Shown: one piece after another, positions 52,771 through 62,664 of the stretch
How positions within the stretch are numbered: the first letter of the stretch is position 1
Layout of the letters: every line of letters starts with the position of its first letter
Source: Prosapia bicincta
Lineage: Eukaryota > Arthropoda > Insecta > Hemiptera > Cercopidae
Assembly (NCBI GenBank): GCA_036971475.1
Contig: JBAIZL010000005.1
Coordinates: forward strand, 62,904,655 to 62,968,654
Reading direction: 5' to 3'
Length of the DNA stretch: 64,000 nt
Notes under the pieces: model-generated
The model's database searches: none
Told to the model about the DNA's origin: nothing
Seen by the model: the letters and a program-made list of their open reading frames with translations, nothing else
Made by a program: the position numbers and the translations under genes

Positions 52771-53500
52771 AGGTCGGATTATAACCGAGTATTTTAATGT
52801 CGGAAGTCTAGCGCTTTGAAACTTTCCCATAGCCGGAAATGTACTTCTAAAATGAGTAGCCTATATGAATCTTCTTTTGCCCTCATCTGGTTGTCCTTGA
52901 AATCTAAATTGCACAAACTTAAATTGTTGCCATGGTTACCACACAGTATCATAAATAATGCTCTAAGATTAAAAATGAAAAGAATAAAATAAACAAACTG
53001 GATTAACGGAATCTAACCTTGCTTCACTAACGGACAACGCGAAAGGAAAAGGAAAATATACTGCAACGCAATGCAAGCGACGAAAAAAGAAAGTATATAA
53101 AAAGTAACAAACAAAAATAATAGTCCAACACAATACATAGAAAGGAAAATGGAAAACTCCAAGGATTATAGGTAGGATTATAACCGAGTATCTTCATGTT
53201 CTAGTTCTAGCGCCTTGGCACTTTCCCATAGCCAGAAATTTACTTCAAAAAAAGTGTATGAATTTGTCTTTTGCCCCCATCTGGTTGTCGTCGAAACCTC
53301 CATAGCACAAACTTAAATTGTTGCCATGGTTACCACACAGTATCATAAATAATGCTCTTGGATTAAAAATGAATTAAAAGAATAAAATAAACAAACTGGA
53401 TCAACAGAATCGAACCTTGCTTCACAAACAGACATTGCAAAAGGAATGGGAAAAATACTGCAACCCAATACATAGAAAGGAAAATGGAAAACTCCAAGGA
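52771..53500. repeat. Degenerate tandem duplication, about 399-bp offset
   Basis: Copy 1 is 52771-53165 and copy 2 is 53170-53500. Both start AGGTNGGATTATAACCGAG, share TTGTTGCCATGGTTACCACA and GTATCATAAATAATGCTC, and end GGAAAATGGAAAACTCCAAG. Copy 2 is about 65 bp shorter, lacking a segment before the final block. Divergence is roughly 15%, so the duplication is old. It may be a dimeric SINE-like or satellite-derived unit; no decisive transposon hallmark was found. Confidence 0.85.
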
Positions 53501-54995
53501 AATTCGCTTTCTATTTTGTTACTTAATATTGTTATTCTGACATATGTTTATACATATTTATATTAATTGTAATTATAAAATTAAAAGAAACTGAAATAAA
53601 GTTTTCCTTGTTGATTTAAGTAGGAATTAACTTTAAAAAAATATATATTAGTTGTTTATAATAGGCCTACTGATGATATCAGCCAGCCTGATGTGTATAA
53701 AGATACAAAATCATCCATAAAATACATTGATGTACATTTTAGCACATTCTTCTGTCTTTTCTAACATTAACACGCATTCTTCTTTGACCCACTTCACATT
53801 AAATCCATTATCAAAACTTGAACTGTACCTACTCTACATTATAAAAATGTGTATTACAGGTATGCAATTTAAAGTTTGATAATGTAGTTCATCCGAAACG
53901 TGTCAATAAAGAACTATGTTTTGGTGTTAGGAAGGCAATATACTCATACGTATATCAATATTCCTAACAGAAATAAAGAAGATTATTTCAAGAAATAAAT
54001 TAATGTTTGAACAAATATATCGACTTTTTCTGATCTATAGTTATATTAAATAACAATTAATTGTGTCATTATGTAAACAACATAAAAAAACTATTTGTAA
54101 ACTTTAATATTCAAACGAAGATATTTATACTAAAACATCGATAGTTAAAATAGATATGGCATTTTTCAGATGTTAGGGAATTTAAATAACAGAATAATCT
54201 GTGTCATAACAACATTAAAAAACCTTTAACATTCAAGCAAAGACATTTTTACTCCGTGTGTTTTAATATTTTATTTTTGAAACTTTAATTTTATTGGTTG
54301 TGATATCAGATTATTGGCAGTAACTGAGTCAATGCTCAAAAGAAAAATACAGATGTAACGCAAGTCACATCTATACATTATCTGTCTAACTCAATATGTT
54401 CTTAGGTGTCATCTTACAATAAGATTTGTAGAATGTCCTGTCTTCTTGGCCTTATACAACATTAAAGTACCAAACCATGGTTAGAAGTATAAAAGCATTT
54501 GAAATGTGGTTATCTCGACGTATTTTAAAAGTCAGTTCGCTTGAACGTAGTACAAATCATGGAGTTTTCATTAAAATGAAAGTAGATTCAAGGTTATTAG
54601 ATCATCAAAATATGGAAACTTGTCTATTTCGATCACATTAGATGCAATGCCAGGAAGTATAACATATTGAAGGGTTAAATTACAGTAAAAAAAGGTATAA
54701 TAGGTAACATGTCTCGGATTACAAATGTTTATTCGTGGTATGGGAAAACTGAGTTATTTTGAGCCACTGTAAGATAATCAAGAACAGTGGACTCAGGACA
54801 AAAAATAACTTTACATTATTTTTATGTGTAAATTATACTAAACGTTTTTATAAATTTTTTTAAAAAAATTGTAATAAAAAAACTTTATTTTTCAACTAAT
54901 GGTTATTTACAGTTATGCAATAAGTTTTTTTCTCAAATACTTATATCTTAAAATTAAATTTCGTCTGTAGTTATAAAGAAAGTAATAAATGTATC
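53501..54995. other. Single-copy, very AT-rich DNA
   Basis: About 1.5 kb without recognisable genes or element ends; possibly intronic or upstream sequence of the CRTC gene that follows. Confidence 0.45.
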
Positions 54996-55891
54996 TATAT
55001 TGCTGGTGCAAATGTTGTTGTCGTGTATGGCAAATGCAATTAGGGGGGAAAATTTAAACATTGCCAAATGCATGAACTACAGTCTTGGCAATGTTAATAG
55101 CGCTATTCGAGTACAAAGTATCCATACTGCAGTCATTGTCTATTTTGAAGAGGGCACGAACAATGGAAGGGAAGCTGAAAAGGTGCTTGGGGTCCAGTTG
55201 CGTGCCTGGGCAGTGCCTGCATTCTTCATATGTTCTGGAACCATCGGGCAGGATCTTCATGCCCTTAAAATGCTTTGTCCTTAGTCTTGCTATTACGGTT
55301 GTAATTTCTCTGCTGTAATTAATTCTGGTAGCGAGTATTTTTTCTTTGGGTTTGGGCAGAGTCTTTGTTTTGCGACTGCGTTGGCATCAAAAACCGTAGT
55401 AGATGAAGCTACAGGCTCGAGTGTTCTGGCTTCTTTGGCAAGGGAGTCTGCCACCTCGTTTCCTTCGATGTCAACATGAGCCGGGATCCAATGAAGGGTA
55501 CATGATTTGCCCATTGCACCAATGGAGAACATAAGAGAAGCGATTTATTGAGTGAGCCTAGTTTTCCCCTCTCTGATGGCTTCAAAGGCAGACCTGCAAT
55601 CCGAGAACACAACAATACCGTCGGAGTTAGCACTTCCTGTCCATGTAAGGTAGATTTCCTGAGTGAGCCTGGTTTCCCTCTCTCTGATAGCTTCAAGGGC
55701 AGATCTGCAATCCGAGAACACAACAATACCGTCGGAGTTAGCACTTCCTGTCCATGTAAGGTAGATTTCCAGTGCTGTTCTGATTGCAGTAAGTTCGCAT
55801 GTAAAGTTGGATGCAAAGAAGTCCAACCCTTCGGGGCTCTGGCAACCTCCTATTATGGCAAATGTAATAATAATATATTGCTGGTGCAAAT
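54996..55891 (-). mobile_element. 5'-truncated LINE insertion (RNase H and C-terminus) with 18-bp target duplication
   Basis: TATATTGCTGGTGCAAAT occurs at 54996-55013 and again at 55874-55891, exactly bracketing the insert 55014-55873. On the minus strand the insert encodes, with frame breaks, an RNase H-like domain: FTCELTAIRTALEIYLTW, VVFSDCRSALEAIRE, then WIPAHVDIEGNEVADSLAKE with the conserved His and Asp. After this come REITTVIARLRT and the cysteine-rich tail YEECRHCPGTQLDPKHLFS, in which the final Cys of the motif appears to be Phe. The first RNase H Asp and everything upstream (endonuclease, RT) are missing, as in 5' truncation during target-primed reverse transcription. It is dead. 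Belongs to the RNase H-bearing LINE groups (I/R1/LOA-like); exact clade unsure. Confidence 0.85.
55550..55770 (-). repeat. 111-bp in-frame tandem duplication inside the LINE RNase H domain
   Basis: Copies 55550-55660 and 55661-55770 differ at about 8 positions. Each encodes 37 residues including EIYLTWTGSANSDGIVVFSD, so the duplication keeps the frame and doubles the RNase H motif with the catalytic Asp (VVFSDCRSA). It could have arisen in the parent element or after insertion. Confidence 0.93.
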
Positions 55892-56135
55892 AAGAAGTTT
55901 GTATGATTTTAATTAAAAAGTTGTAAATAAATTTGCCTGTGTCTTTTTCTTAATTGTGTAATGTTTTGAATGATAATTTTAGATGTAGGATTTATCTTGG
56001 TGATTTGACAGAACGCCATTACATGAATTACTCCTTTACTTATTTTACTATATGAAAAATTAGAAATAGAAATTATCAGTGTGTGTTTGTTTTATTTACA
56101 AATTCAAGTAATTAATATAAATTTATCTGTTTCAG

Positions 56136-56412
56136 TCTGCCCTTAGCAACTTAGAAGAAAATATGAAATGTAACCGTCAAGATGGTATCCCGATGGTGTA
56201 TAGAGAACGGGGTCGGGAACGAGGTATTAGTGTAGGTGGCCCTATGAGAAGACCGAATGAGAAGAGAATAGATACGTCACCATATTCGAGTGGAGTGTAC
56301 CTCTCTCCTCCTCCAACGGATACAAGTTGGAGAAGAACAAACTCGGATTCAGCCTTGCATACAAGTGCTCAAACAAGTGACTCGCTACATAGTCCAGGAT
56401 CACAAAGAAGAG
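56136..56412 (+). CDS. CRTC: CRTC (CREB-regulated transcription coactivator), internal exon with SIK/14-3-3 regulatory site
   Basis: CRTC proteins bind CREB's bZIP and recruit CBP/p300; phosphorylation by SIK/AMPK kinases holds them in the cytoplasm on 14-3-3, and calcineurin releases them. This exon encodes, after a short variable start (SALSNLEENMK), VYRERGRERG, then GGPMRRP, DTSPYSSGVYLSPPPTD and WRRTNSDSALH. The last contains the conserved kinase/14-3-3 serine (T-N-S-D-S). The acceptor is CTGTTTCAG at 56127-56135 (phase 0). The donor is AAGAG/GTTAGA at 56413, leaving one base of a codon (phase 1). An alternative acceptor, CCCTTAG at 56140-56146, would break the frame and is not preferred. 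The match to the CRTC family is from recognition of these motifs. The N-terminal CREB-binding exon was not found in the window. Confidence 0.95.
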
Positions 56413-58186
56413 GTTAGAATCTAGTAATAATTATTTTTGTTACAAATAACATAATTGTATTTTATGGAATGAATATTTTTACACTGCAATAAAAACATTT
56501 TGAAAATGCTACTGTTAATTAGACATAAAAAGTTTAAAAAGAGGTCTGTAAAATTAACAATTTGTCATATTTTTCATTATAGAATTGGTTATTTTTTTTA
56601 AAAAGCGTCAGCTATGTTTAAAAAGGTCTTTAAAAAAAGGTTGATTATTCTCTACAAACTTTGATACATATTTTATTTATTGCCTTTTTAAAAATTTATA
56701 AATTTGATCATTTATATTATGACCTGAGCATACCCGACAAATGTTGTCCTGGCAAACATTGTAAATTCAAAAGGTATAAAAAATAAACTGTAAGTTCATT
56801 GGGCAGTTTTGATAAAAAATTATTATTAAAACACCTTACACCACCTCATATACAGTTATCACAACTCGTTTTATAACTGTGTGAGTGTAGCTGTATAGTG
56901 TACTATAAACTCCTGTGTTGAGTATAAACTTAAAATTGTATCAAGTAATAAAAAAAAAAATTCAAATTATTTTAATGAGCGGTATATTTTTTCAATGTAT
57001 ACAGAGTTATTATCTTCAGTACATCCGTTCATTCTGCAGTGCACAAAATCGCAGTTCCTACATTTCGCTAGAATCTCTCACCTCATTGACGAGGTGAACC
57101 CAACAACAGTTGACGAGCGAGTGAAGAGCGCAGATAACTCTGCTCCTATATATAGAGAAATGAAGCCACGCCCATTGACGTCAATCCACACACACACCAG
57201 AGCCAGACAATTACTCACATTCCTTTCCTTTTGTTCACCTTTCTGCTGATAAAATCTATCGATAACACATTTCCACAATGTGGGCAAATTCAGAGTATCA
57301 TCGCATTTGTTAAGACTCCCTTGCTTCTCTATTTTGACAACTTCATGAAATGAGGAGTTTCCAAAATCTCTCCAAGTGGTTTCGTCCAATCTTTCGCAAC
57401 ATTTTATAGCAACGCGTTGCTCTAGATTTTGTTTCTTCATTTTCGTGACAAGCATCACCAACACATGTCTTCTAAACACAACACAGAAGGCGAACTAAAC
57501 AAACTAGAATGATGGGAAACATATCAATGGAGAGGGGAAGGATGCAAGGGAAAGGGAAAGAAATTTCGTGGTTGCAGGTTTACCACAAGTGCGGCAATAA
57601 AATCAGTCTCATTACAGGCATTTGTTTTGGACATTTGCTTAAAAAAGGCTAACTTCCAACATTTCTATTATTTCCTATATATTGTTTAAGCAACTAGGGG
57701 TTGAAAATAATTTAATGCGAATAATTGTAATTTTATGCCAGAAAAGTTTTCAAGATTAATGGAAAATATTTTTGAAATTGCTATCTATGTTTAGAATTAT
57801 GTCAGACATTACTAAATGCCTGGGATTTAACAAGTGTAACTTATAAATATGTAAAAACAGCAACACAATTTGAAAAAGAAAATTAAAAGCTGAAGCAGCA
57901 AAATTAATCTAAATAAAACTGCTAAATGATTAAGGCCTGTGGTATAAATTAACATTACTTATATAGTAAAATTATTTTAGATAAATTAAAGTTATTAACA
58001 CTTTATTACACTATGACACAAAAGTTACATTTATATGTTGCATTATTTATTAAATATGTTGTCATAAAGAAAAATGTATTAAGTAGAAACCAAAAATATT
58101 TTTGCAATTGTTTACAACATGCTTTCATAGCTATATTATTGTTGTTAAAATTGTTTATTGTAAAGTAATTTTGACTTTGTTTTTAG
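56413..58186 (+). other. CRTC intron
   Basis: 1774-bp intron from GT at 56413 to AG at 58186. Mostly AT-rich, except for a less AT-rich island at about 57000-57200 that holds the promoter-like cluster listed separately. Open frames on both strands at 56915-57479 overlap that island and show no known domain. Confidence 0.85.
57082..57183 (-). promoter_or_regulatory. CRE, GC box, TATA and initiator-like cluster, antisense in CRTC intron
   Basis: Read on the minus strand: a perfect palindromic CRE TGACGTCA (57176-57183), GGGCGTGGC (57165-57173), CTATATATAG (57146-57155), and an initiator-like TCACTC whose A lies at 57122, 32 bases after the first T of TATAT. Further on, CAATGAG/GTGAGA offers a strong 5' splice site at 57081. 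Order and spacing are those of a TATA promoter controlled by CREB. Function is inferred only; a transcript is not shown. Confidence 0.4.
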
Positions 58187-58307
58187 TAATGGATGGTCAT
58201 GGCCAGCATTCAGATGTGTATGAACATTCAAGTCGCAGGCATCTTTCTGTTAGTCCTGATGGTAGGCCAAGATCATGCTGTGATGTTCCTAGAGTACCAG
58301 GGATTAA
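58187..58307 (+). CDS. CRTC: CRTC, internal exon (nuclear/cytoplasmic control region)
   Basis: The exon follows acceptor TTTGTTTTTAG (58186) and ends at donor ATTAA/GTGAGT (58308). Joining the single G left by the previous exon to TA gives Val, then MDGHGQHSDVYEHSSRRHLS and SPDGRPRSCCDVPRVPGI. The block RPRSCCDVPRVPGI is the conserved CRTC tract that continues as N-I-F-P-S in the next exon, with the Asn codon split AA/T. Phases 1 and 2 fit both neighbours, which is strong proof that the three exons belong to one transcript. The serines before the RPRSC block are typical CRTC phosphorylation candidates, but I assign no specific kinase. Confidence 0.95.
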
Positions 58308-58734
58308 GTGAGTCTTTTTTTTTGACAAATATTATTTCTCATGGCACAAGGTTTCAAGAAATATGTGCCCATTTTCTGGAACTATTTACCGCATTTTTCA
58401 TTAATATTTGGCGAATTTTTATGATCAATTTTTTTTCTGTTAACAAAAGAGATTTTTCAGTCCTTATTTTTTTAACAAACTTTTTTTTTACAACAAAACC
58501 GTATTTTTAGTATCATAAATTTTATTTTAAAAAAATGGGGTTTTTCTACTTATATAGCTGGATAAAAGTGTTATAATTAATTGTTACACCATTCTGCAAA
58601 TTTCAGATAAATTTTATTTGAGTGAGGTTGAATCTGCACCTCAACATTTCAAGCTGAGTGGGCTCAATGATCTAACTTTACATATAAATCTTTCAAGAAA
58701 GGCAGCTGAGTTACTCGGTTCATGACTGAAAGTT
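58308..58734 (+). other. CRTC intron, first part
   Basis: Start of a 3622-bp intron (58308-61929). T-rich after the donor; no element recognised before the 166-bp repeat. Confidence 0.8.
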
Positions 58735-59102
58735 AAAATTATTATAGCTCCTGGTACAACATTTTTGTGGTATAGGCACTGGGAACAAGTTCTTGGAAGA
58801 ACGCATTTTTGTGTGCTCCAACTTTTGTAAAGTCGGGTTCCAACCGTACTGTGTGATGGACCTAGGACCATTATGAAATCTTAAATAAGTGAAAAAAAGT
58901 AAAATTATTATAGCTCCTGGTACAACATTTTTGTAGTTTGGGCATTGGGAACAAGTTCTTGAAAGAACGCATTTTTGTGTGCTCAAACTTTTGTAAAGTC
59001 GGGTTCCAACCGTACTGTGTGATGGACCTAGGACCATTATGAAATTTTAAATAAGTGAAAAAAAGTAAAATTATTATAGCTCCTGGTACAACATTTTTGT
59101 GG
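58735..59102. repeat. 166-bp tandem repeat, 2.2 copies, in CRTC intron
   Basis: AAAATTATTATAGCTCCTGG starts at 58735, 58901 and 59067, spacing exactly 166 bp. Two full copies differ at a few sites; the third stops after TACAACATTTTTGTGG. The unit is open on the minus strand (MVLGPSHSTVGTRLYKS), but this is likely chance or a relic, as no domain is recognised. Confidence 0.95.
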
Positions 59103-60025
59103 CCCAGTCCATACTTATAAATGGCAAATATTATTTATGACAAATTAAACCCCTATTTCAAACATATTTTCATTGAAAATCTGAAAAGGAATAAAGATAT
59201 AAAATATTAAAACTCAACTCACATTTTTATTTCAAAATATACTTTTAGGATAAAAGGTGAATTGCATTTATATATATTGTTTTAAAGCTGCATGGAAACT
59301 CTAGAAGACAAGTAGACATGAAAAGAAAAACATTTCTATAATCAAATGTTAGAAATAGAATATTATTGAAGGTTGCTAGATGTTTTTAACGGTTTTTGAA
59401 AACTCATAACTACAAAACTATTTTAAAATATAAAACAAAACCATTTTAAATAGAATCTCTTTCTTTGATGTGATCAGTCTATCATTAAAAGGTTCAAAAC
59501 AATTTTAATCAGTTTAGTAAAAAAATGGAACAAAAACATTTTCATAAGGTCTTAGCATAGTCACGCAATATTTACAATTATCATATTTTATGTTATTTAG
59601 GCAAAGCTATTGATACTGATTATAAATTTTGCTATATTTTATAAACCCGTATATAGACCATACATTATGTATCTAGTATTTAATTAAATTTTTCTGGGTG
59701 CATGGCAACTCTGAAACACGCGTTCAGGTTAATGGTGGCTATACTTATTATTTACTTTAGAATAATATAAAAAAGGTGGTGGGTTATCTTGGGCAGTTAT
59801 CAGAATATTCAGAAAAGTGAATATCAGAATTTTTCCTTTCTGTAGTCATAAAGAGGGGTTAGTTTTTAGATGTCTACACAAATATTAATTAACACATTCA
59901 TTCCTGGAGACAAGGATCGGGTTCTAGGCTTCTTGTATTATCAAAATCTAATTTATCAAAATTTACTTATTAGTTATTGTTTTAAAATTACTGTTTTATT
60001 TTAATAATTCTTTTAAAATATTTTA

Positions 60026-60031
<6 letters not shown>
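59103..60031 (+). other. CRTC intron, AT-rich middle part
   Basis: Unique, very AT-rich intronic DNA with no gene or element recognised. Confidence 0.6.

Positions 60032-60080
<49 letters not shown>
60032..60080. repeat. (TA)n-(CA)n microsatellite
   Basis: Alternating TA to 60068 followed by a short CA run. Confidence 0.97.
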
Positions 60081-60345
60081 TTTAATAAATTTAAAATATT
60101 TCAAAAACAAGAGTTGTTTTAATACATATTATTCAAAGCTTTTTGCTGATAAAACAGTACTACCATTTTCTGGAAAAATAATTATGTAACAAAATATTTT
60201 TACAAAAATTAATTCATATGTAATACAAACAACCATATGTTCATAAGTATTGCACTTTATGTAATTTTTTTCATAACATCAATGACCTTATAAATAGTTT
60301 GGTGCTTTGATCTCACTTGAATCTGTTCATCAATAGAATGTATAG

Positions 60346-60355
60346 AATATATATA

Positions 60356-60395
<40 letters not shown>
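60346..60395. repeat. (TA)n microsatellite
   Basis: TA-rich tract that directly abuts the left arm of the palindrome starting at 60394. Confidence 0.95.
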
Positions 60396-60397
<2 letters not shown>

Positions 60398-60641
60398 AAT
60401 TTTTTGGACTTGATAGGAGACTGACAGACTTACCTAAAGGCAATAGTCCAAAACTGCAATCTCTTGGAAATAAGCACATATAAAACACATATAAAACACT
60501 TAATACACTTTTATTTGTGTATATTATATATTAAGTGTTTTATATGTGTTTTATATGTGCTTATTTCCAAGAGATTGCAGTTTTGGACTATTGCCTTTAG
60601 GTAAGTCTGTCAGTCTCCTATCAAGTCCAAAAAATTTCTAA
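60394..60641. repeat. 248-bp near-perfect palindrome
   Basis: The left arm starts TAGGAATTTTTTGGACTTGA and the right arm ends TCAAGTCCAAAAAATTTCTA; the arms match over about 105 bases with one mismatch noticed, meeting in ACACTTAATACAC / GTGTATATTATATATTAAGT. It lies against a (TA)n tract on the left. No coding sequence. Likely a foldback MITE; PLE motifs are absent. Confidence 0.9.
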
Positions 60642-60673
60642 ATAAGCTTTAAGCTCTACTAGAACTAACCTAA

Positions 60674-60742
<69 letters not shown>
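60674..60742. repeat. (TA)n microsatellite
   Basis: Long TA tract ending where the next inverted repeat begins. Confidence 0.97.
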
Positions 60743-60745
<3 letters not shown>

Positions 60746-60838
60746 AACAAAAGTCAAAATACAAATACAAGAATTATATTTGAATTTACAATTCTTGTAA
60801 TACAAATTCTTGTATTTGTATTTTGACTTTTGTTCTTT
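60742..60838. repeat. Inverted repeat with 34-bp arms
   Basis: AAAGAACAAAAGTCAAAATA at the left pairs with TATTTTGACTTTTGTTCTTT at the right; the spacer contains a second short inverted pair, ACAAGAATT/AATTCTTGT. It sits between two TA tracts. Confidence 0.9.
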
Positions 60839-60846
60839 GTTAATAC

Positions 60847-60864
60847 ACAAGAAAACATATTGCG

Positions 60865-60898
<34 letters not shown>

Positions 60899-60911
60899 AC
60901 TGTTTTCTTGT
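60847..60911. repeat. Inverted repeat enclosing (AT)n
   Basis: ACAAGAAAACATATTGC and GCAATACTGTTTTCTTGT are inverted copies (one indel) on either side of an AT tract at 60865-60890, so the whole could extrude as a cruciform. Confidence 0.88.
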
Positions 60912-60921
60912 ATTTACTTAT

Positions 60922-61165
60922 CACTTTCACTATATGTACTTAAACAAAAAGCTAATGTGGTATTTATGCAAGTTAACTTTCAAAGATTGATTTGTCTTGA
61001 ATTTTGCTATATTTATAATGCCATTTTTTTGTTTATATCCACACAGCTCACAGTCTACTACAACCTCCGGTCAGTGATGCTCGATAATGGAGGTACTATC
61101 AATCTTTGAAAGTTAATTTGCATAAATACCAAATAAGATTTTTGTTTAAGTACATATAGTGAAAG

Positions 61166-61167
<2 letters not shown>
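60922..61167. repeat. Inverted repeat with 69-bp arms, 108-bp spacer
   Basis: The left arm (60922-60990) begins CACTTTCACTATATGTACTT and the right arm (61099-61167) ends AAGTACATATAGTGAAAGT. The arms share a few mismatches. The right arm runs directly into the (TA)n tract at 61167. The spacer carries no TIR of a known family. Confidence 0.9.

Positions 61168-61199
<32 letters not shown>
61167..61199. repeat. (TA)n microsatellite
   Basis: TA tract at the junction between the preceding inverted repeat and the pogo-like MITE; it may have grown from the TA target site. Confidence 0.95.
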
Positions 61200-61202
<3 letters not shown>

Positions 61203-61692
61203 GAGTCTCGATAATTCGAGGTAGACGAGACCGAGACCCCTCGAATTACCGAAAACTCGGATTACAGAGAAGTACGCTCCTGTGTATTAGATAAAAAACA
61301 GAGTTTTAATGAACCCTAACACTATAAAACATTAAAAATGAACTAAATAAGGTCATAAAACTTTGTATGAAAATTTCTTTGGAAGTTCGATTCATTTCTG
61401 TTGCATATGGTATTGATTAGAACATATCTTGGGTGCTCAACTTATTTCCTTTGCATACCGTATGGCTATAAATATTTCTTGGAAGCCCGACTCATTTCCT
61501 TTGCAACTGTATGACTATAAACATTTCTTGGAATCTCGACTCGTATATTTTGCATGCGATGTTGATAAAAACTTATCTTGGAAGCCCAACTCATCATTTT
61601 CTTCCAAATAGATCAAATAATCTCAAATAGAAATATGCTCTAATTTAACAGAAGCTCGAAATATCCGGACTCGGATTTTCGAGACTCTACTG
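61199..61692. mobile_element. pogo-like non-autonomous DNA transposon
   Basis: The right end reads TTTTCGAGACTCTACTG followed by TA, i.e. CAGTAGAGTCTCG on the other strand, typical of Tc1/mariner-pogo ends at TA sites. The left end, CGAGAGTCTCGATAATTCGA, is the eroded mate abutting the (TA)n tract. Inner similarity between the ends includes ACTCGGATT. About 494 bp, no transposase; the interior is filled with 50-bp repeats. Confidence 0.68.
61379..61605. repeat. Internal 50-bp tandem repeat of the pogo-like element, about 4.5 units
   Basis: CTTGG(A/G) words recur at 61428, 61478, 61527 and 61577, with the shared unit TCTTGGAAGCCCGACTCATT followed by TTTGCATACNGTATG and variants. Divergence between units is considerable. 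Confidence 0.8.
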
Positions 61693-61929
61693 TATGTATA
61701 TAAATTGTATAACTAAAAAGTATACAAAACTAACAAAGCATTACAAAGTTAATAATAGTTTTGTAAATTTTAATTCCTAAAAATTATTTTAATATTTCTG
61801 AAGCACTAAGTTTGGAAAGTCATTGTGGTGAGAGATCAACTTTTGCTTAATATTTATTGATAAAAGACAATTAAGTGATATAAGTTAATAATTATAATTA
61901 GTTAATATAATTTTGTTACAATGTTGCAG

Positions 61930-62080
61930 TATATTCCCTTCACAACAAGAGCCCGGCACTGTTCAGATTCCAATAGGAAACAACACTGGTTCCTTACCTG
62001 ACCTTACCAGTTTTCACTTTCCCTCACCTCTACCCACACCTCTGGACCAAGAGGACCACAATAGTTCTACATATAGCAAT
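61930..62080 (+). CDS. CRTC: CRTC, internal exon with conserved [16 protein letters not shown] block
   Basis: Acceptor ATGTTGCAG ends at 61929. The first base T completes the split Asn codon, giving [19 protein letters not shown] and then [20 protein letters not shown] followed by [12 protein letters not shown]. This is the best-conserved central CRTC block (nuclear export and calcineurin-responsive region in the family). The donor AAT/GTAAGT at 62081 closes in phase 0. The following exons, including the C-terminal transactivation domain, were not found before 64000, so the gene continues beyond the window. The exon is undamaged and consistent with a working gene. Confidence 0.96.
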
Positions 62081-62664
62081 GTAAGTTTTACTAGAATTTT
62101 GCAGTTCAATGACAGTTCAAGAGAACAGAAAGAAGTTCTCTTGAAAAATATTAATCTTTGGAAAATGTTAAGTAAAAACAACAGTTTGCTAAGAATTTTC
62201 TAGTCTTGTGGTCGTTGTTGTTGGACAAAATTTTCATGTTTGGATTGACTAAAATTTAATTTAATTTCAATTTCAGTAAGTTGTGTTTTACAAATCGTTA
62301 ATTTTTTAATATGAACAACAAAATAATTTGTTAACACTAATAATCACAAAAGTGCTTTTGTAGTATTATTAACCGGTAATGTATTGAAGCGTTTTATAAG
62401 GGCAGAAAATGTAGGTAATGCATTATCTATAACAAACTTTAAAGCAGTTTTTAAAAAAGCTGACATTTAAAATCAATTAATCATAAATAAAAAAAACCTA
62501 TATATGAGCTACATTATTAATGATTAGTTATATACTCTTATTGGAGTAAAATTAAGATTTTAAAGATGGATGTATATATATGAAGTTAATATATTACTAT
62601 TGTAAGTAATTTTATCCATCATTAAGTGCAATGATTTTACCTTGAGTGATGAGGCGCCTTTCGG
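62081..62664 (+). other. CRTC intron, upstream of the PLE relic
   Basis: AT-rich intronic DNA after the GTAAGT donor. The open frame reading through the donor to 62203 is not thought to be translated. Confidence 0.7.

Noticed and set aside
53407..53416. GGTTCGATTC on the minus strand, like a tRNA or SINE B box
   Set aside because: No A box at a suitable distance and the sister copy lacks the motif (GGTTAGATTC), so a tRNA-derived SINE is not supported.
55548..55916. 122-residue + strand frame over the LINE insertion
   Set aside because: Antisense shadow of the RNase H coding strand, kept open by the 111-bp in-frame duplication.
57165..57185. GCCCATTGACGTCAAT resembles a repeat of the human cytomegalovirus enhancer, suggesting vector contamination
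   Set aside because: The flanks do not look like that enhancer, the match is centred on a palindromic CRE, and the exons on both sides splice in phase around it.
61913..62203. Single 96-residue frame across the third CRTC exon
   Set aside because: The part before 61930 and after 62080 is intron; the AG acceptor, GTAAGT donor and phases define the exon.
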